Source of the DNA: Halogeometricum pallidum JCM 14848
Lineage (GTDB): Archaea > Halobacteriota > Halobacteria > Halobacteriales > Haloferacaceae
Direction of reading: 5' to 3'
Assembly: GCF_000337095.1 (NCBI RefSeq)
Contig: NZ_AOIV01000004.1
Coordinates: 21,021-85,020, forward strand
DNA length: 64,000 bases
The notes beneath the pieces were generated by a model that saw only the letters and a list, made by a program, of their open reading frames with translations, made no database searches and was not told the origin of the DNA. Both the position numbers and the translations under genes were made by a program. This document shows positions 1-7,195 of the stretch, one piece after another; the first letter of the stretch is position 1, and every line of letters begins with the position of its first letter.

Positions 1-330
1 ATCCGAGTGGGACGCGATTCGAGCGTGCTTTGGAAGTGTGGCACCCCGGTCGCCCGGGGCGCCCCGCGTATTTCTACGAATGGCCGGGTTATACTTAACC
101 TCGTTGATTCGGGACGATTTCCAAAAAATAGTGAGATATTGATGGTATTGTGTAACGATAACTCGATATGGCCCAATTCGAACGACATTCGAACAGATTA
201 TATATTAGCACGATACCGACGTACGCGGGCAGGCGCGGGATACAAATAGGGTACGAACGACGAGGGCCGCTTGGGGACGTATAACAACGGGTCGCTTTAT
301 AAGCTAGGGGAGAGACGTTTCCAGCGAACA
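1..330. other. Upstream region of tbp, no gene recognised
   Basis: No convincing gene is seen; the frame open from base 7 has no recognisable protein features. The region is AT-richer than its surroundings. It holds a direct repeat TTCGAAC at 177-183 and 188-194 (one helical turn apart), just before a TATA-like stretch at 198-206. A second TATA box at 296-303 is correctly placed for tbp. The upstream TATA could be a distal tbp promoter or serve a gene to the left of the window. Confidence 0.6.
296..303 (+). promoter_or_regulatory. TATA box of tbp
   Basis: TTTATAAG lies 28 bases before the ATG at 331, the spacing expected for a leaderless or nearly leaderless haloarchaeal transcript. It supports choosing ATG 331 rather than the earlier in-frame start at 271. 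Confidence 0.65.
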
Positions 331-891
331 ATGAGTGCGCCGGCAGACTCCATCGAGATTCAGAACGTAGTCGCATCGACCGGAATCGGACAGGAACTCG
401 ACCTCGAAGCACTCGCGGACGACCTCCCCGGTGCCGATTTCAACCCCGACAACTTCCCCGGACTGGTCTACCGGACGCAGGATCCGAAAGCGGCCGCGCT
501 CATCTTCCGCTCCGGAAAGATCGTCTGCACGGGCGCGAAGAGCATCGACGACGTCCACGAGGCGCTCGGTATCATCTTCGACAAACTTCGCGGACTGAGC
601 ATCCCCGTCGACGAGGACCCCGAGATAACCGTCCAGAACATCGTCTCCAGCGCGGACCTCGGTCACAACCTGAACCTGAACGCTCTGGCCATCGGCCTCG
701 GCCTCGAAGACGTCGAGTACGAACCCGAGCAGTTCCCCGGTCTCGTCTACCGGATGGACGAACCGGAGGTCGTCATCCTCCTGTTCGGTTCCGGTAAGAT
801 CGTCATCACGGGCGGAAAGCAGACCGACGACGCCGAGACGGCCGTCGTCGAGATCGTCAAGCGTATCGACAACCTGGGACTGCTCGACTGA
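331..891 (+). CDS. tbp: TATA-box-binding protein (TBP)
   Basis: General transcription factor that binds the TATA box and recruits TFB and RNA polymerase. The 186-residue protein is made of two direct repeats. Repeat 1 starts IQNVVAST and repeat 2 starts VQNIVSSAD; each carries FPGLVYR followed by SGKIV-TG, the saddle strands that contact the DNA minor groove. Length matches archaeal TBPs. A frame open from 271 adds 20 residues without homology, and the TATA box at 296-303 would then lie inside the gene, so ATG 331 is chosen. Haloarchaea often carry several TBPs; this copy sits near orc and the origin, while tfb lies 57 kb away. Confidence 0.97.
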   Translation: MSAPADSIEIQNVVASTGIGQELDLEALADDLPGADFNPDNFPGLVYRTQDPKAAALIFRSGKIVCTGAKSIDDVHEALGIIFDKLRGLSIPVDEDPEITVQNIVSSADLGHNLNLNALAIGLGLEDVEYEPEQFPGLVYRMDEPEVVILLFGSGKIVITGGKQTDDAETAVVEIVKRIDNLGLLD

Positions 892-958
892 CCGTCCCCG
901 ATTCGGGAGCGCCGAGCAGTCCAAAGCGTGATAGCATCGGCCAAGAAAGTAGTCGAGT

Positions 959-1792
959 ATGAGCGCACGTGATGAGATAGCGTTTCTCGTCGGATCTGAA
1001 AGTCGGATCGCGATTCTACGGGCCCTTCGAGACCATCCCCATCGACCGAGCGAGTTGGCGACGGAGTGTTCGTGCGCGCGGGAGACGGCGCAACGAACGG
1101 TGAGTGCCTTCGTCGAACGCGGGTGGGCCGAAAAGGAAACCGACGACGGGCGGTACGCGCTGACGGCCGCGGGGGAGATGGTCGCGAACGGGTACGAGGA
1201 GTTCGAGGCGACCGTCGCAGTCGCCGACCGCTTCTCGGTACTGCTCGCCAACGTGGGCAGCGTCGTCTCGGACCTCGACCCCGTCGTCCTCCGTCGACTC
1301 CACGGAACGGCAGCGACGTCGGACAACCCGCACGCGCCCATCAACCGGTTTCTGACCGTCGCCGGGAGCGACTACGTCGACGAGTTCCGGGGAATCACGC
1401 CCATCGTCAGCCGCATCTTCAACGAGGCGGCAGAGCGCATCATCGGCCCCGAGTCGAGCGTCCAACTCGTCATCGACGAACGCGTCTTCGAGACCTCCGC
1501 GTCGGAGTACCCCGAGGACCTCACCCGCGCGTACGAACTCGACCAGTTCCAACTGTTCGTCTCGCCGAAACGGCTGGAGTTCGGACTCATGCTGGTAGAC
1601 GGACACGCGTATCTCGCCGCGTACGACGACCAGGGTAACCTCATCGCCAGTATCGACGGCACCGACGACGACTTCGTCGACTGGGCGGAGCGGACGTACG
1701 CTCGTTACCGGACCGACTCGTACACTCCGTCGGTGGGCGACGAGACGAACGGTGAGACGTCGAAGAACCCCTTCGAGCAGAACGGATCGTGA
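959..1792 (+). CDS. Winged-helix regulator with FilR1-type C-terminal domain
   Basis: Probable DNA-binding transcription regulator of 277 residues. Residues about 5-75 form a winged helix-turn-helix (FLVGSESRIAILRAL, then a recognition helix near CARETAQRTVSAF and the wing GRYALTAAG). Residues about 120-250 resemble the sensor domain found in methanogenesis regulator FilR1 and in many haloarchaeal regulators, ending with FGLMLVDGHAYLAAYDDQGNL. It is transcribed in the same direction as tbp, 67 bases downstream, and convergently to orc. The ligand is unknown. The family call rests on pattern recognition only. Confidence 0.8.
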   Translation: MSARDEIAFLVGSESRIAILRALRDHPHRPSELATECSCARETAQRTVSAFVERGWAEKETDDGRYALTAAGEMVANGYEEFEATVAVADRFSVLLANVGSVVSDLDPVVLRRLHGTAATSDNPHAPINRFLTVAGSDYVDEFRGITPIVSRIFNEAAERIIGPESSVQLVIDERVFETSASEYPEDLTRAYELDQFQLFVSPKRLEFGLMLVDGHAYLAAYDDQGNLIASIDGTDDDFVDWAERTYARYRTDSYTPSVGDETNGETSKNPFEQNGS

Positions 1793-1839
1793 CCTCTCCG
1801 GTCACTCGTGACTGTTCCAATCACTTCTGAGCGTGAGAA

Positions 1840-1847
1840 GATATAAG
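1840..1847. promoter_or_regulatory. TATA-like box with no obvious gene, facing the orc 3' end
   Basis: GATATAAG lies between the regulator gene and the end of orc, two convergent genes. Read on the plus strand it could start a transcript near 1870 that is antisense to the end of orc. The first ATG, at 1882, opens 57 codons that do not look like a haloarchaeal protein (not acidic, Ser/Thr/Arg-rich), so an antisense RNA is as likely as a peptide. Confidence 0.3.
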
Positions 1848-1986
1848 TTTCCCCTCGCGAAGTAGCAAACGCGGTCGCGTCGATGTCGACCCCGACGCTC
1901 GGACCCCGTTGCGCTTCGGCCCGCACCGCCCAGCAGCTAGTGAGTACGTCCGACCGAGTACTTGTGCCTCGTACTCTTCGGACGAC

Positions 1987-3192
1987 TCACGTCCCGACGT
2001 TTTCTGTCAGTACGTCTCTGACTACTTGCGGATCTTCGAGCAACTGGTGTTTCGTGTAACTTCCCTCGGCGCTCCCACCGCTGTGTTTCGACTGCTCGAT
2101 GATGTCGAGGAACGCGTGTTCTTTCAGGAGGTCACGGACTCGTCTGAGCGAGAGGCTGTCGGAGCCCTCCCCTGTACAGATGTTCTCGTACACTTCGTAG
2201 ACCCGACTCGTTCGGAACCCGTCCTTGCGTTCGTTCGAGAGCGACAGCATGGCGAGGGCTTGGAGGACGTAGCGGGAGTGCGGCGTGGACCCGCGGATGA
2301 GTTCCCGGAAGCGGTCGGTCTCCGCCCGTTCGCGCGCCTGCGTCACGAACTCCTCGCGGACCGTCGGAGCGGCCGTCGACTGCGCTATCTCGCCGGCGTA
2401 CCGGAGGATATCGATGGCCTTCCGCGCGTCGCCGTGTTCCCGCGCGGCAAGCGCCGCGGCCCGCGGAATGGTCGAGGCGTCTAACACGCCGTCGCGAAAG
2501 GCGTCGCTGCGCGCCTGCATGATGTTCCTGAGTTGGTTCGCGTCGTACGGGGGGAAGACGAACTCGCGTTCGCAGAGGCTCGATTTGACCCGTTCGTCCA
2601 TCCGGTCTTTGTACTGGATCTTGTTGCTGATTCCGATGACGCCCAGTTTGCACTGGTCTATCTTGCCCGCCTCGCCCGCGCGCGAGAGTTGCATCAGGAT
2701 GTCGTCGTCGCTCAGTTTGTCTATCTCGTCGAGGATGATGAGAACGACGTCGTACTGCGCGTCGAGGATGCGCCAGAGACGCTTGTAGTACGTCGACGTG
2801 CTGAGACCTTTATCGGGGACCTTGATTCCGGTCACCTCCGACCGGTTGACGCTGTCGGCGATGGTCTGGACCGCCTGCGTCTCCGTCGTGTCCTGCGCGC
2901 AGTCCACGTAGGCGAAAGTCGCTTTCACGGCCTCCTCGCTCGCGGTTTCGACGAGACGCTGTGAGACGTACTTCGCGCAGAGCGACTTGCCGGTACCTGT
3001 CTTTCCGTAGATGAGGACGTTGCTCGGACTCTGTCCGAAGATGGCGGGGTTGACCGCCGTCGCGAGGTTGGATATCTCGTCGTCGCGGCCGACGATGCGG
3101 CCCTCGCCCGGCAGGTGGTTTATCTCGAGGAGTTCCTTGTTGGCGAAGATGGGGTCCTCCCGAGTGAAGAGATCGTCGCTGGCGTTCGGCAT
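1987..3192 (-). CDS. orc: Orc1/Cdc6 replication initiator
   Basis: AAA+ initiator that binds origin recognition boxes and helps load the replicative helicase. The protein has 401 residues, normal for the family. It shows Walker A GKTGTGKS at 63-70, Walker B ILDEID near 153-158, a sensor-1 region near GVIGISN, the Orc/Cdc6 N-terminus with a GR-IVGRDDEI motif at 31-40, and a C-terminal winged helix near SLRRVRDLLKEH. The frame is open to 3579, but the extra residues are encoded by the ORB repeats and are not protein-like, so ATG 3192 is used. The first ORB starts only 9 bases upstream, so initiator binding may repress its own promoter. The gene is transcribed away from the adjacent origin. Confidence 0.96.
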   Translation of the reverse strand: MPNASDDLFTREDPIFANKELLEINHLPGEGRIVGRDDEISNLATAVNPAIFGQSPSNVLIYGKTGTGKSLCAKYVSQRLVETASEEAVKATFAYVDCAQDTTETQAVQTIADSVNRSEVTGIKVPDKGLSTSTYYKRLWRILDAQYDVVLIILDEIDKLSDDDILMQLSRAGEAGKIDQCKLGVIGISNKIQYKDRMDERVKSSLCEREFVFPPYDANQLRNIMQARSDAFRDGVLDASTIPRAAALAAREHGDARKAIDILRYAGEIAQSTAAPTVREEFVTQARERAETDRFRELIRGSTPHSRYVLQALAMLSLSNERKDGFRTSRVYEVYENICTGEGSDSLSLRRVRDLLKEHAFLDIIEQSKHSGGSAEGSYTKHQLLEDPQVVRDVLTENVGT

Positions 3193-3200
3193 ACCACAAG

Positions 3201-3219
3201 ACACCACGTTTCCGGTGAA
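3201..3219 (-). repeat. ORB 1
   Basis: ACACCACGTTTCCGGTGAA (minus-strand orientation). It lies 9 bases upstream of the orc start codon and belongs to the ACGTGGTGT subclass. It shares 23 identical bases, counting flanks (3199-3221), with the isolated copy at 38808-38830. Confidence 0.9.
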
Positions 3220-3248
3220 ATGGCTTGTCATCTTCCGGTCCGACACAC

Positions 3249-3267
3249 ACACCACGTTTCCGGTGAA
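3249..3267 (-). repeat. ORB 2
   Basis: Identical 19-base core to ORB 1, same orientation, 48 bases further from orc. Confidence 0.9.
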
Positions 3268-3312
3268 CGGCCCCACACCCGGGGGTAGGTCCAGTCGAAA
3301 CGGGGGAGGAGG

Positions 3313-3332
3313 TTCACCGGAAACACGGTGTG
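3313..3332 (+). repeat. ORB 3
   Basis: TTCACCGGAAACACGGTGTG, opposite orientation to ORBs 1 and 2; one base off the perfect dyad form. Confidence 0.88.
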
Positions 3333-3612
3333 CCCGGAGAGTTTTCCCTTGGCTCAGCGAGAAAACGACGGCCGGACATCGTCGATGAAGGACGGATAGC
3401 ACCCCGTAACCCAACGAAAACCGGGAGAGAAGAGTCGGCCATCCGACGACGAGCGGAAACTCGAGCCGACACCTCGGCGTGAGAAGTTGTCCCGAACGCG
3501 TACCGAGCAGAGGACTTCCGAACGACTCCGGAACAACCCCAACTTCGCGTCCAGTTGGCTCGAAACTCGAGCCGTTCACTGTCTACGAATGCATCAATGG
3601 ACTTTTACACTA

Positions 3613-3633
3613 AACAACTATTTAATAGTTGTT
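3613..3633. repeat. AT-rich perfect palindrome in the presumed unwinding element
   Basis: Ten-base arms AACAACTATT and AATAGTTGTT flank a single T. It sits in the most AT-rich part of the origin, between the two ORB groups, and is the best candidate for the duplex unwinding element. Confidence 0.6.
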
Positions 3634-3759
3634 GTATTGTTCTCCCCGGGGTGGTCGTTTTCTCTCCCGCCTTCTCTGCGGGTTAAGGATACCGGCGTGC
3701 GCACGTCGGGCGAAGTCCGGACCGATTCCGACAAAGTAGGCCGCGGCTACCGAAGCTGA

Positions 3760-3779
3760 TTCACCGGAAATGTGGTGTG
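3760..3779 (+). repeat. ORB 4
   Basis: TTCACCGGAAATGTGGTGTG, a divergent copy with ATGTGG in place of ACCCGG, on the right side of the AT-rich element. Confidence 0.88.
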
Positions 3780-3845
3780 ATCATCACTCGCACGAGGGTT
3801 GTGATACCGACGTGTTGACGGCTGCTACCCGATTGAGCGACGATA

Positions 3846-3865
3846 TTCATCGGAAACCGGGTGTG
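3846..3865 (+). repeat. ORB 5
   Basis: TTCATCGGAAACCGGGTGTG, two differences from the consensus. Confidence 0.82.
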
Positions 3866-3940
3866 GGAAAAATTCACGGAGGCGGGGCTGTGACGCGAGG
3901 AGAGAACTACACCTACCGACGGCGTCGCCGCTCACACCGA

Positions 3941-3960
3941 TTCACCGGAAACCCGGTGTG
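3941..3960 (+). repeat. ORB 6
   Basis: TTCACCGGAAACCCGGTGTG, consensus copy. The core is an inverted repeat CACCGG-AAAC-CCGGTG. Confidence 0.92.
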
Positions 3961-3997
3961 TCCGCGTCCCACGAAACCCGTCACCAGTTCGTGTCAT

Positions 3998-4017
3998 CTC
4001 ACCGGAAACCCGGTGTG
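3998..4017 (+). repeat. ORB 7
   Basis: Consensus copy except the first base (CTCACCGGAAACCCGGTGTG); starts 57 bases after ORB 6. Confidence 0.92.
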
Positions 4018-4087
4018 CCCCGCGGCGTTGACCGCCGTCAATCGGTGGGTCCGCCACCGAGAGACGCCTCGTCCCGCCTTATTCCGT

Positions 4088-4107
4088 TTCACCGGAAACC
4101 CGGTGTC
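4088..4107 (+). repeat. ORB 8
   Basis: TTCACCGGAAACCCGGTGTC, consensus but for the last base. Confidence 0.92.
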
Positions 4108-4176
4108 CGCCCGCACGCTCGGCTACCGTCCGTCCGACACAACATCCTTCGTTGAGTCGGCGCCGCCGGGTACCGC

Positions 4177-4196
4177 TTCACCGGAAACCCGGTGTG
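4177..4196 (+). repeat. ORB 9
   Basis: Consensus copy, the last ORB before the next gene; 89 bases after ORB 8. Confidence 0.92.
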
Positions 4197-4297
4197 TCTC
4201 CGCGAAAGGGCCGAGAGCGTTCGGACCAGTCTAACGGGGGCTTTGCCGGTGGCGCGCGTCCGTCAGTTCGATAAGGGGTCCCCCCCTACAGTCGGTG

Positions 4298-4837
4298 ATG
4301 ACGTCCTCGGTGCTTCGCCGAACGGGACGCGGCGCCCAGCGGGTCGGTTCCCGACTTGCCGCGCCGTTTCGGCGAATCGTGCACGCGGTTCGACCGTCCG
4401 ACGACGCCTCCGACGACGACGGCTGGCGACGCGACGACCCTCGACAGACGGAGACGCGGTGGCGGCGGGACGACGAGACGGTTCGCTGCTTCCGTTTCGA
4501 CGACGGCTACGTCTCCACCGTCGAGTACGGGTCGCGCGACGTGACCTGGCAGTTGACGCCCGGACAGGTCCCCCTCGCAAGCGCGCTGGCGATGACGGCG
4601 CTGTACCTCCAGCACGGGATAACCCCGCAGTCGGACCCGGACGGACGCCCGTTCGTCGCCGTCGGCGAGTCGGGGCCGCGGCAGGTGTTCGAGGAGATAG
4701 CCGACGAACCCGTCGACTACGTCTACCTCGACGCCGTCCGAACGCTCGAAGAGTTCCCCGCGTTCATCGAGGCAGGAGCGGACCTCCGGCACGTGTACGA
4801 CCAGATGTCGCCGGCGCGGTTCAACACCCTCGGCTGA
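4298..4837 (+). CDS. Conserved hypothetical protein beside the origin
   Basis: I do not recognise a named family. The 179-residue protein has an arginine-rich first 30 residues, then a variable acidic stretch, then a compact domain from about residue 65 (CFRFDDGYVSTVEYGSRDV onward) with mixed strands and helices, ending RFNTLG. No signal peptide or membrane segment is seen. A TATA-like CGATAAGG at 4269-4276 fits ATG 4298; a GTG one codon earlier is possible. It is the first gene on the right flank of the origin and is followed in the same direction by the XPB-like helicase. Composition is normal for the host, so it is probably a real gene. Confidence 0.75.
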   Translation: MTSSVLRRTGRGAQRVGSRLAAPFRRIVHAVRPSDDASDDDGWRRDDPRQTETRWRRDDETVRCFRFDDGYVSTVEYGSRDVTWQLTPGQVPLASALAMTALYLQHGITPQSDPDGRPFVAVGESGPRQVFEEIADEPVDYVYLDAVRTLEEFPAFIEAGADLRHVYDQMSPARFNTLG

Positions 4838-4941
4838 CGCCGAACGACCGAGAGAATCCGATCGCTCCCGATTCGTCTTCCTTTCTCAGACCTCCCTTCC
4901 CAGCGCAAGCCGTTTCCCCGCCGCGCCCCTGACGTGAGACG

Positions 4942-7065
4942 ATGACGGAAGACGACGCCGGCGACGCTAACGCCGACGCTGACGCCCGGGCACGGGGGGA
5001 TTCCGCGACCGACACCGACGGCGCCGACGCCCCTTCGACGCTCTCGGAGATGCGGTCGCGGGACGATACCGTCGACACCCGCGACGAATCCGACGAATCC
5101 AACGAATCCGGCGAGTCCGACAAACCCGACGAGGGGACCGATGGGGCCGACGATACCCCCGAGGAAGCCAACGACGACCGCGACCCGGTTGCGAGAGAAG
5201 CGGACGGTGCCGTCGAGACGGCAGACGACGCGACGCCCGCGACGTCAGCCGAACTGGTCGACGTCTCCGTCGGCGGATTCTACGACGCCTTGGAGGCCGA
5301 AGGCCGCCCGGTCGTGACCGCCCAGCAGGCCAGTCGACGACTCGGCCTCACCCAGTCGGAGGCGTCCGAGGCCCTCGACCGACTCGCCGACGAGGGCGCG
5401 GTTCAGCGGATGAACGTCGAGGCGGACCCGGTCGTCTACTACCCGACCGAGTGGGGGAAACTGGCCGAACGCGAGCGGGTCATCCTGTTCCCGGAGCGCC
5501 GCGAGATAATCGTCGACCGGCCGACGCAGTACACCCGCGCGCGACTCGCGCAGTTCGCTCACCTCGTCGACTCGACGGGCGACCGAAACACGGGCACGCG
5601 CGGCTACCTCTACAAGATACGACAGGAGGACGTCTGGCAGGCGCCGTTCGAGTCGTTGGACGACCTGCTGCGGATGATGCGCTCGGTGCTGCCCCGCCGG
5701 TCGCCGCATCTGGAGACGTGGGTCGAGAACCAGTGGAAGCGCGCGAACCAGTTCCGCCTGTACACTCACGAGGACGACTACGTGGTGCTCGAAGCCGCCT
5801 CGGAGAGCCTGATGGGCAACGTCGGGCGGCAGAAACTCGACGACGAGCACCTCGTCGCGCCCATCTCCGACACCGAGAGCTGGGTCCGCGACGGCAAGGA
5901 GTCGCACATCAAGCGCATCCTCTACGAGGCGGGCTACCCGGTAAAGGACGACCGGGACCTCGAGACGGGAGACCCCCTCGACGTGGACCTCCGGGTCGAA
6001 CTCCGCGACTACCAACGGGACTGGGTCGACCGGTTCACGACGCAGAAGGCGGGCGTCCTCGTCGGCCCGCCCGGCGCGGGCAAGACCGTGACGGGCATCG
6101 GCGTGCTCGCGGCCGTCGGCGGCGAGACGCTGATTCTCGTCCCCTCGCGCGAACTCGCCGCGCAGTGGCGTTCGGAACTCCTCCGGCACACCTCTCTGGA
6201 CGAAGAGCAGATCGGCGAGTACCACGGCGGAGAAAAGCAGGTGCGCCCGGTCACCATCGCCACCTACCAGACCGCCGGGATGGACCGCCACCGCTCGCTG
6301 TTCGACGACCGCGAGTGGGGCCTCATCGTCTACGACGAGGTGCACCACGTCCCCTCGCGCATCTACCGCCGGAGCGCCGACCTGCAGGCCAAACACCGAC
6401 TCGGTCTCTCGGCGACGCCAATCCGCGAGGACGACAAGGAAAAGGAGATATTCACGCTCATCGGCCCGCCCATCGGCACCGACTGGTCGAAGCTGTTCGA
6501 GGCGGGTTACGTCCAAGAACCCGAAGTCGAGATACGATACGTCCCGTGGGCCGACGACACCGCGCGCAACGAGTGGTCCAGCGCGGACGGTCGGGAGCGG
6601 CACCAACTCGCGGCGATGAACTCACAGAAGATAGCCGAGACGCGCCGCCTGCTCCGACAGCACCCCGAATCGAAGGCCCTCGTCTTCGTCGACTACTTAG
6701 ACCAGGGCGAAGATATCGCGGAGGCGCTGGACGTCCCCTTCGTCAGCGGCGAGATGCGCCACCACCACCGCGAGCGCCTGTTCCGGCAGTTCCGCGAGGG
6801 AAAACTTCGGACGCTCGTCATCTCCCGCGTCGGCGACGAGGGCATCGACCTGCCGAACGCCGAACTGGCCGTCGTCGCCTCCGGTCTCGGCGGGTCGCGG
6901 CGACAGGGCGCCCAGCGCGCGGGACGGACGATGCGCCCCGCGGGCAACGCCCTCGTCTACGTGCTCGCTACCCGCGGCACGAGCGAGGAGGACTTCGCGC
7001 AGCGACAGATGCGCCACCTCGCGGAGAAGGGCGTTCGCGTGACCGAGAGCGACCTCACCGACTGA
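4942..7065 (+). CDS. rad25: XPB/Rad25-like superfamily 2 DNA helicase
   Basis: ATP-dependent DNA translocase of the XPB/Rad25 group, 707 residues. Seen motifs: Walker A GPPGAGKT at 375-382, Walker B DEVHH at 465-469, motif III LSATP near 489, and a motif VI region near QGAQRAGRTMRP around 655. Residues 1-100 are a disordered acidic segment rich in Asp, Glu, Ser and Thr. Residues about 110-170 form a helix-turn-helix (QQASRRLGLTQSEASEALDR), followed by a middle domain before the helicase core. Archaeal XPB proteins of about 450 residues lack such an N-terminal extension. XPB acts in repair and promoter opening in eukaryotes; its role in archaea is unsettled. It is followed by the DNA methyltransferase in the same direction. 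Confidence 0.9.
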   Translation: MTEDDAGDANADADARARGDSATDTDGADAPSTLSEMRSRDDTVDTRDESDESNESGESDKPDEGTDGADDTPEEANDDRDPVAREADGAVETADDATPATSAELVDVSVGGFYDALEAEGRPVVTAQQASRRLGLTQSEASEALDRLADEGAVQRMNVEADPVVYYPTEWGKLAERERVILFPERREIIVDRPTQYTRARLAQFAHLVDSTGDRNTGTRGYLYKIRQEDVWQAPFESLDDLLRMMRSVLPRRSPHLETWVENQWKRANQFRLYTHEDDYVVLEAASESLMGNVGRQKLDDEHLVAPISDTESWVRDGKESHIKRILYEAGYPVKDDRDLETGDPLDVDLRVELRDYQRDWVDRFTTQKAGVLVGPPGAGKTVTGIGVLAAVGGETLILVPSRELAAQWRSELLRHTSLDEEQIGEYHGGEKQVRPVTIATYQTAGMDRHRSLFDDREWGLIVYDEVHHVPSRIYRRSADLQAKHRLGLSATPIREDDKEKEIFTLIGPPIGTDWSKLFEAGYVQEPEVEIRYVPWADDTARNEWSSADGRERHQLAAMNSQKIAETRRLLRQHPESKALVFVDYLDQGEDIAEALDVPFVSGEMRHHHRERLFRQFREGKLRTLVISRVGDEGIDLPNAELAVVASGLGGSRRQGAQRAGRTMRPAGNALVYVLATRGTSEEDFAQRQMRHLAEKGVRVTESDLTD

Positions 7066-7195
7066 CCGACCGAAGCGACCTCTGCCCGAATCCCGACCGA
7101 ACGGATGGCGTTAAGTTCGGACCGCCCGTCGTCGGGTGCAGACGGACGCGTCGTCGCCTCGCCGCGCCTGACGGCGACGCGTCCTCCCCCGAACG

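Larger units (their letters stand above)
3193..4297. other. Chromosomal replication origin (oriC) beside orc
   Basis: This 1.1-kb stretch has no plausible gene and holds nine copies of a roughly 20-base repeat, consensus TTCACCGGAAACCCGGTGTG, matching the form of haloarchaeal ORBs. Two copies next to orc point one way (3201-3219, 3249-3267). Seven point the other way (3313, 3760, 3846, 3941, 3998, 4088, 4177). Between the left three and the right six lies an AT-rich block around 3596-3650 with a palindrome, the likely unwinding element. Location next to orc and this flanked arrangement match known haloarchaeal origins. Origin activity itself is inferred. Confidence 0.93.

Noticed and set aside
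7-249. An 80-codon frame at the left edge
   Set aside because: AT-rich, no acid bias, no motif; overlaps a promoter-like region.
3201-4196. The regularly sized repeats could be a CRISPR array
   Set aside because: Spacing is irregular, orientation changes, copies vary, and there are no cas genes; the repeat and the adjoining orc gene fit ORBs.
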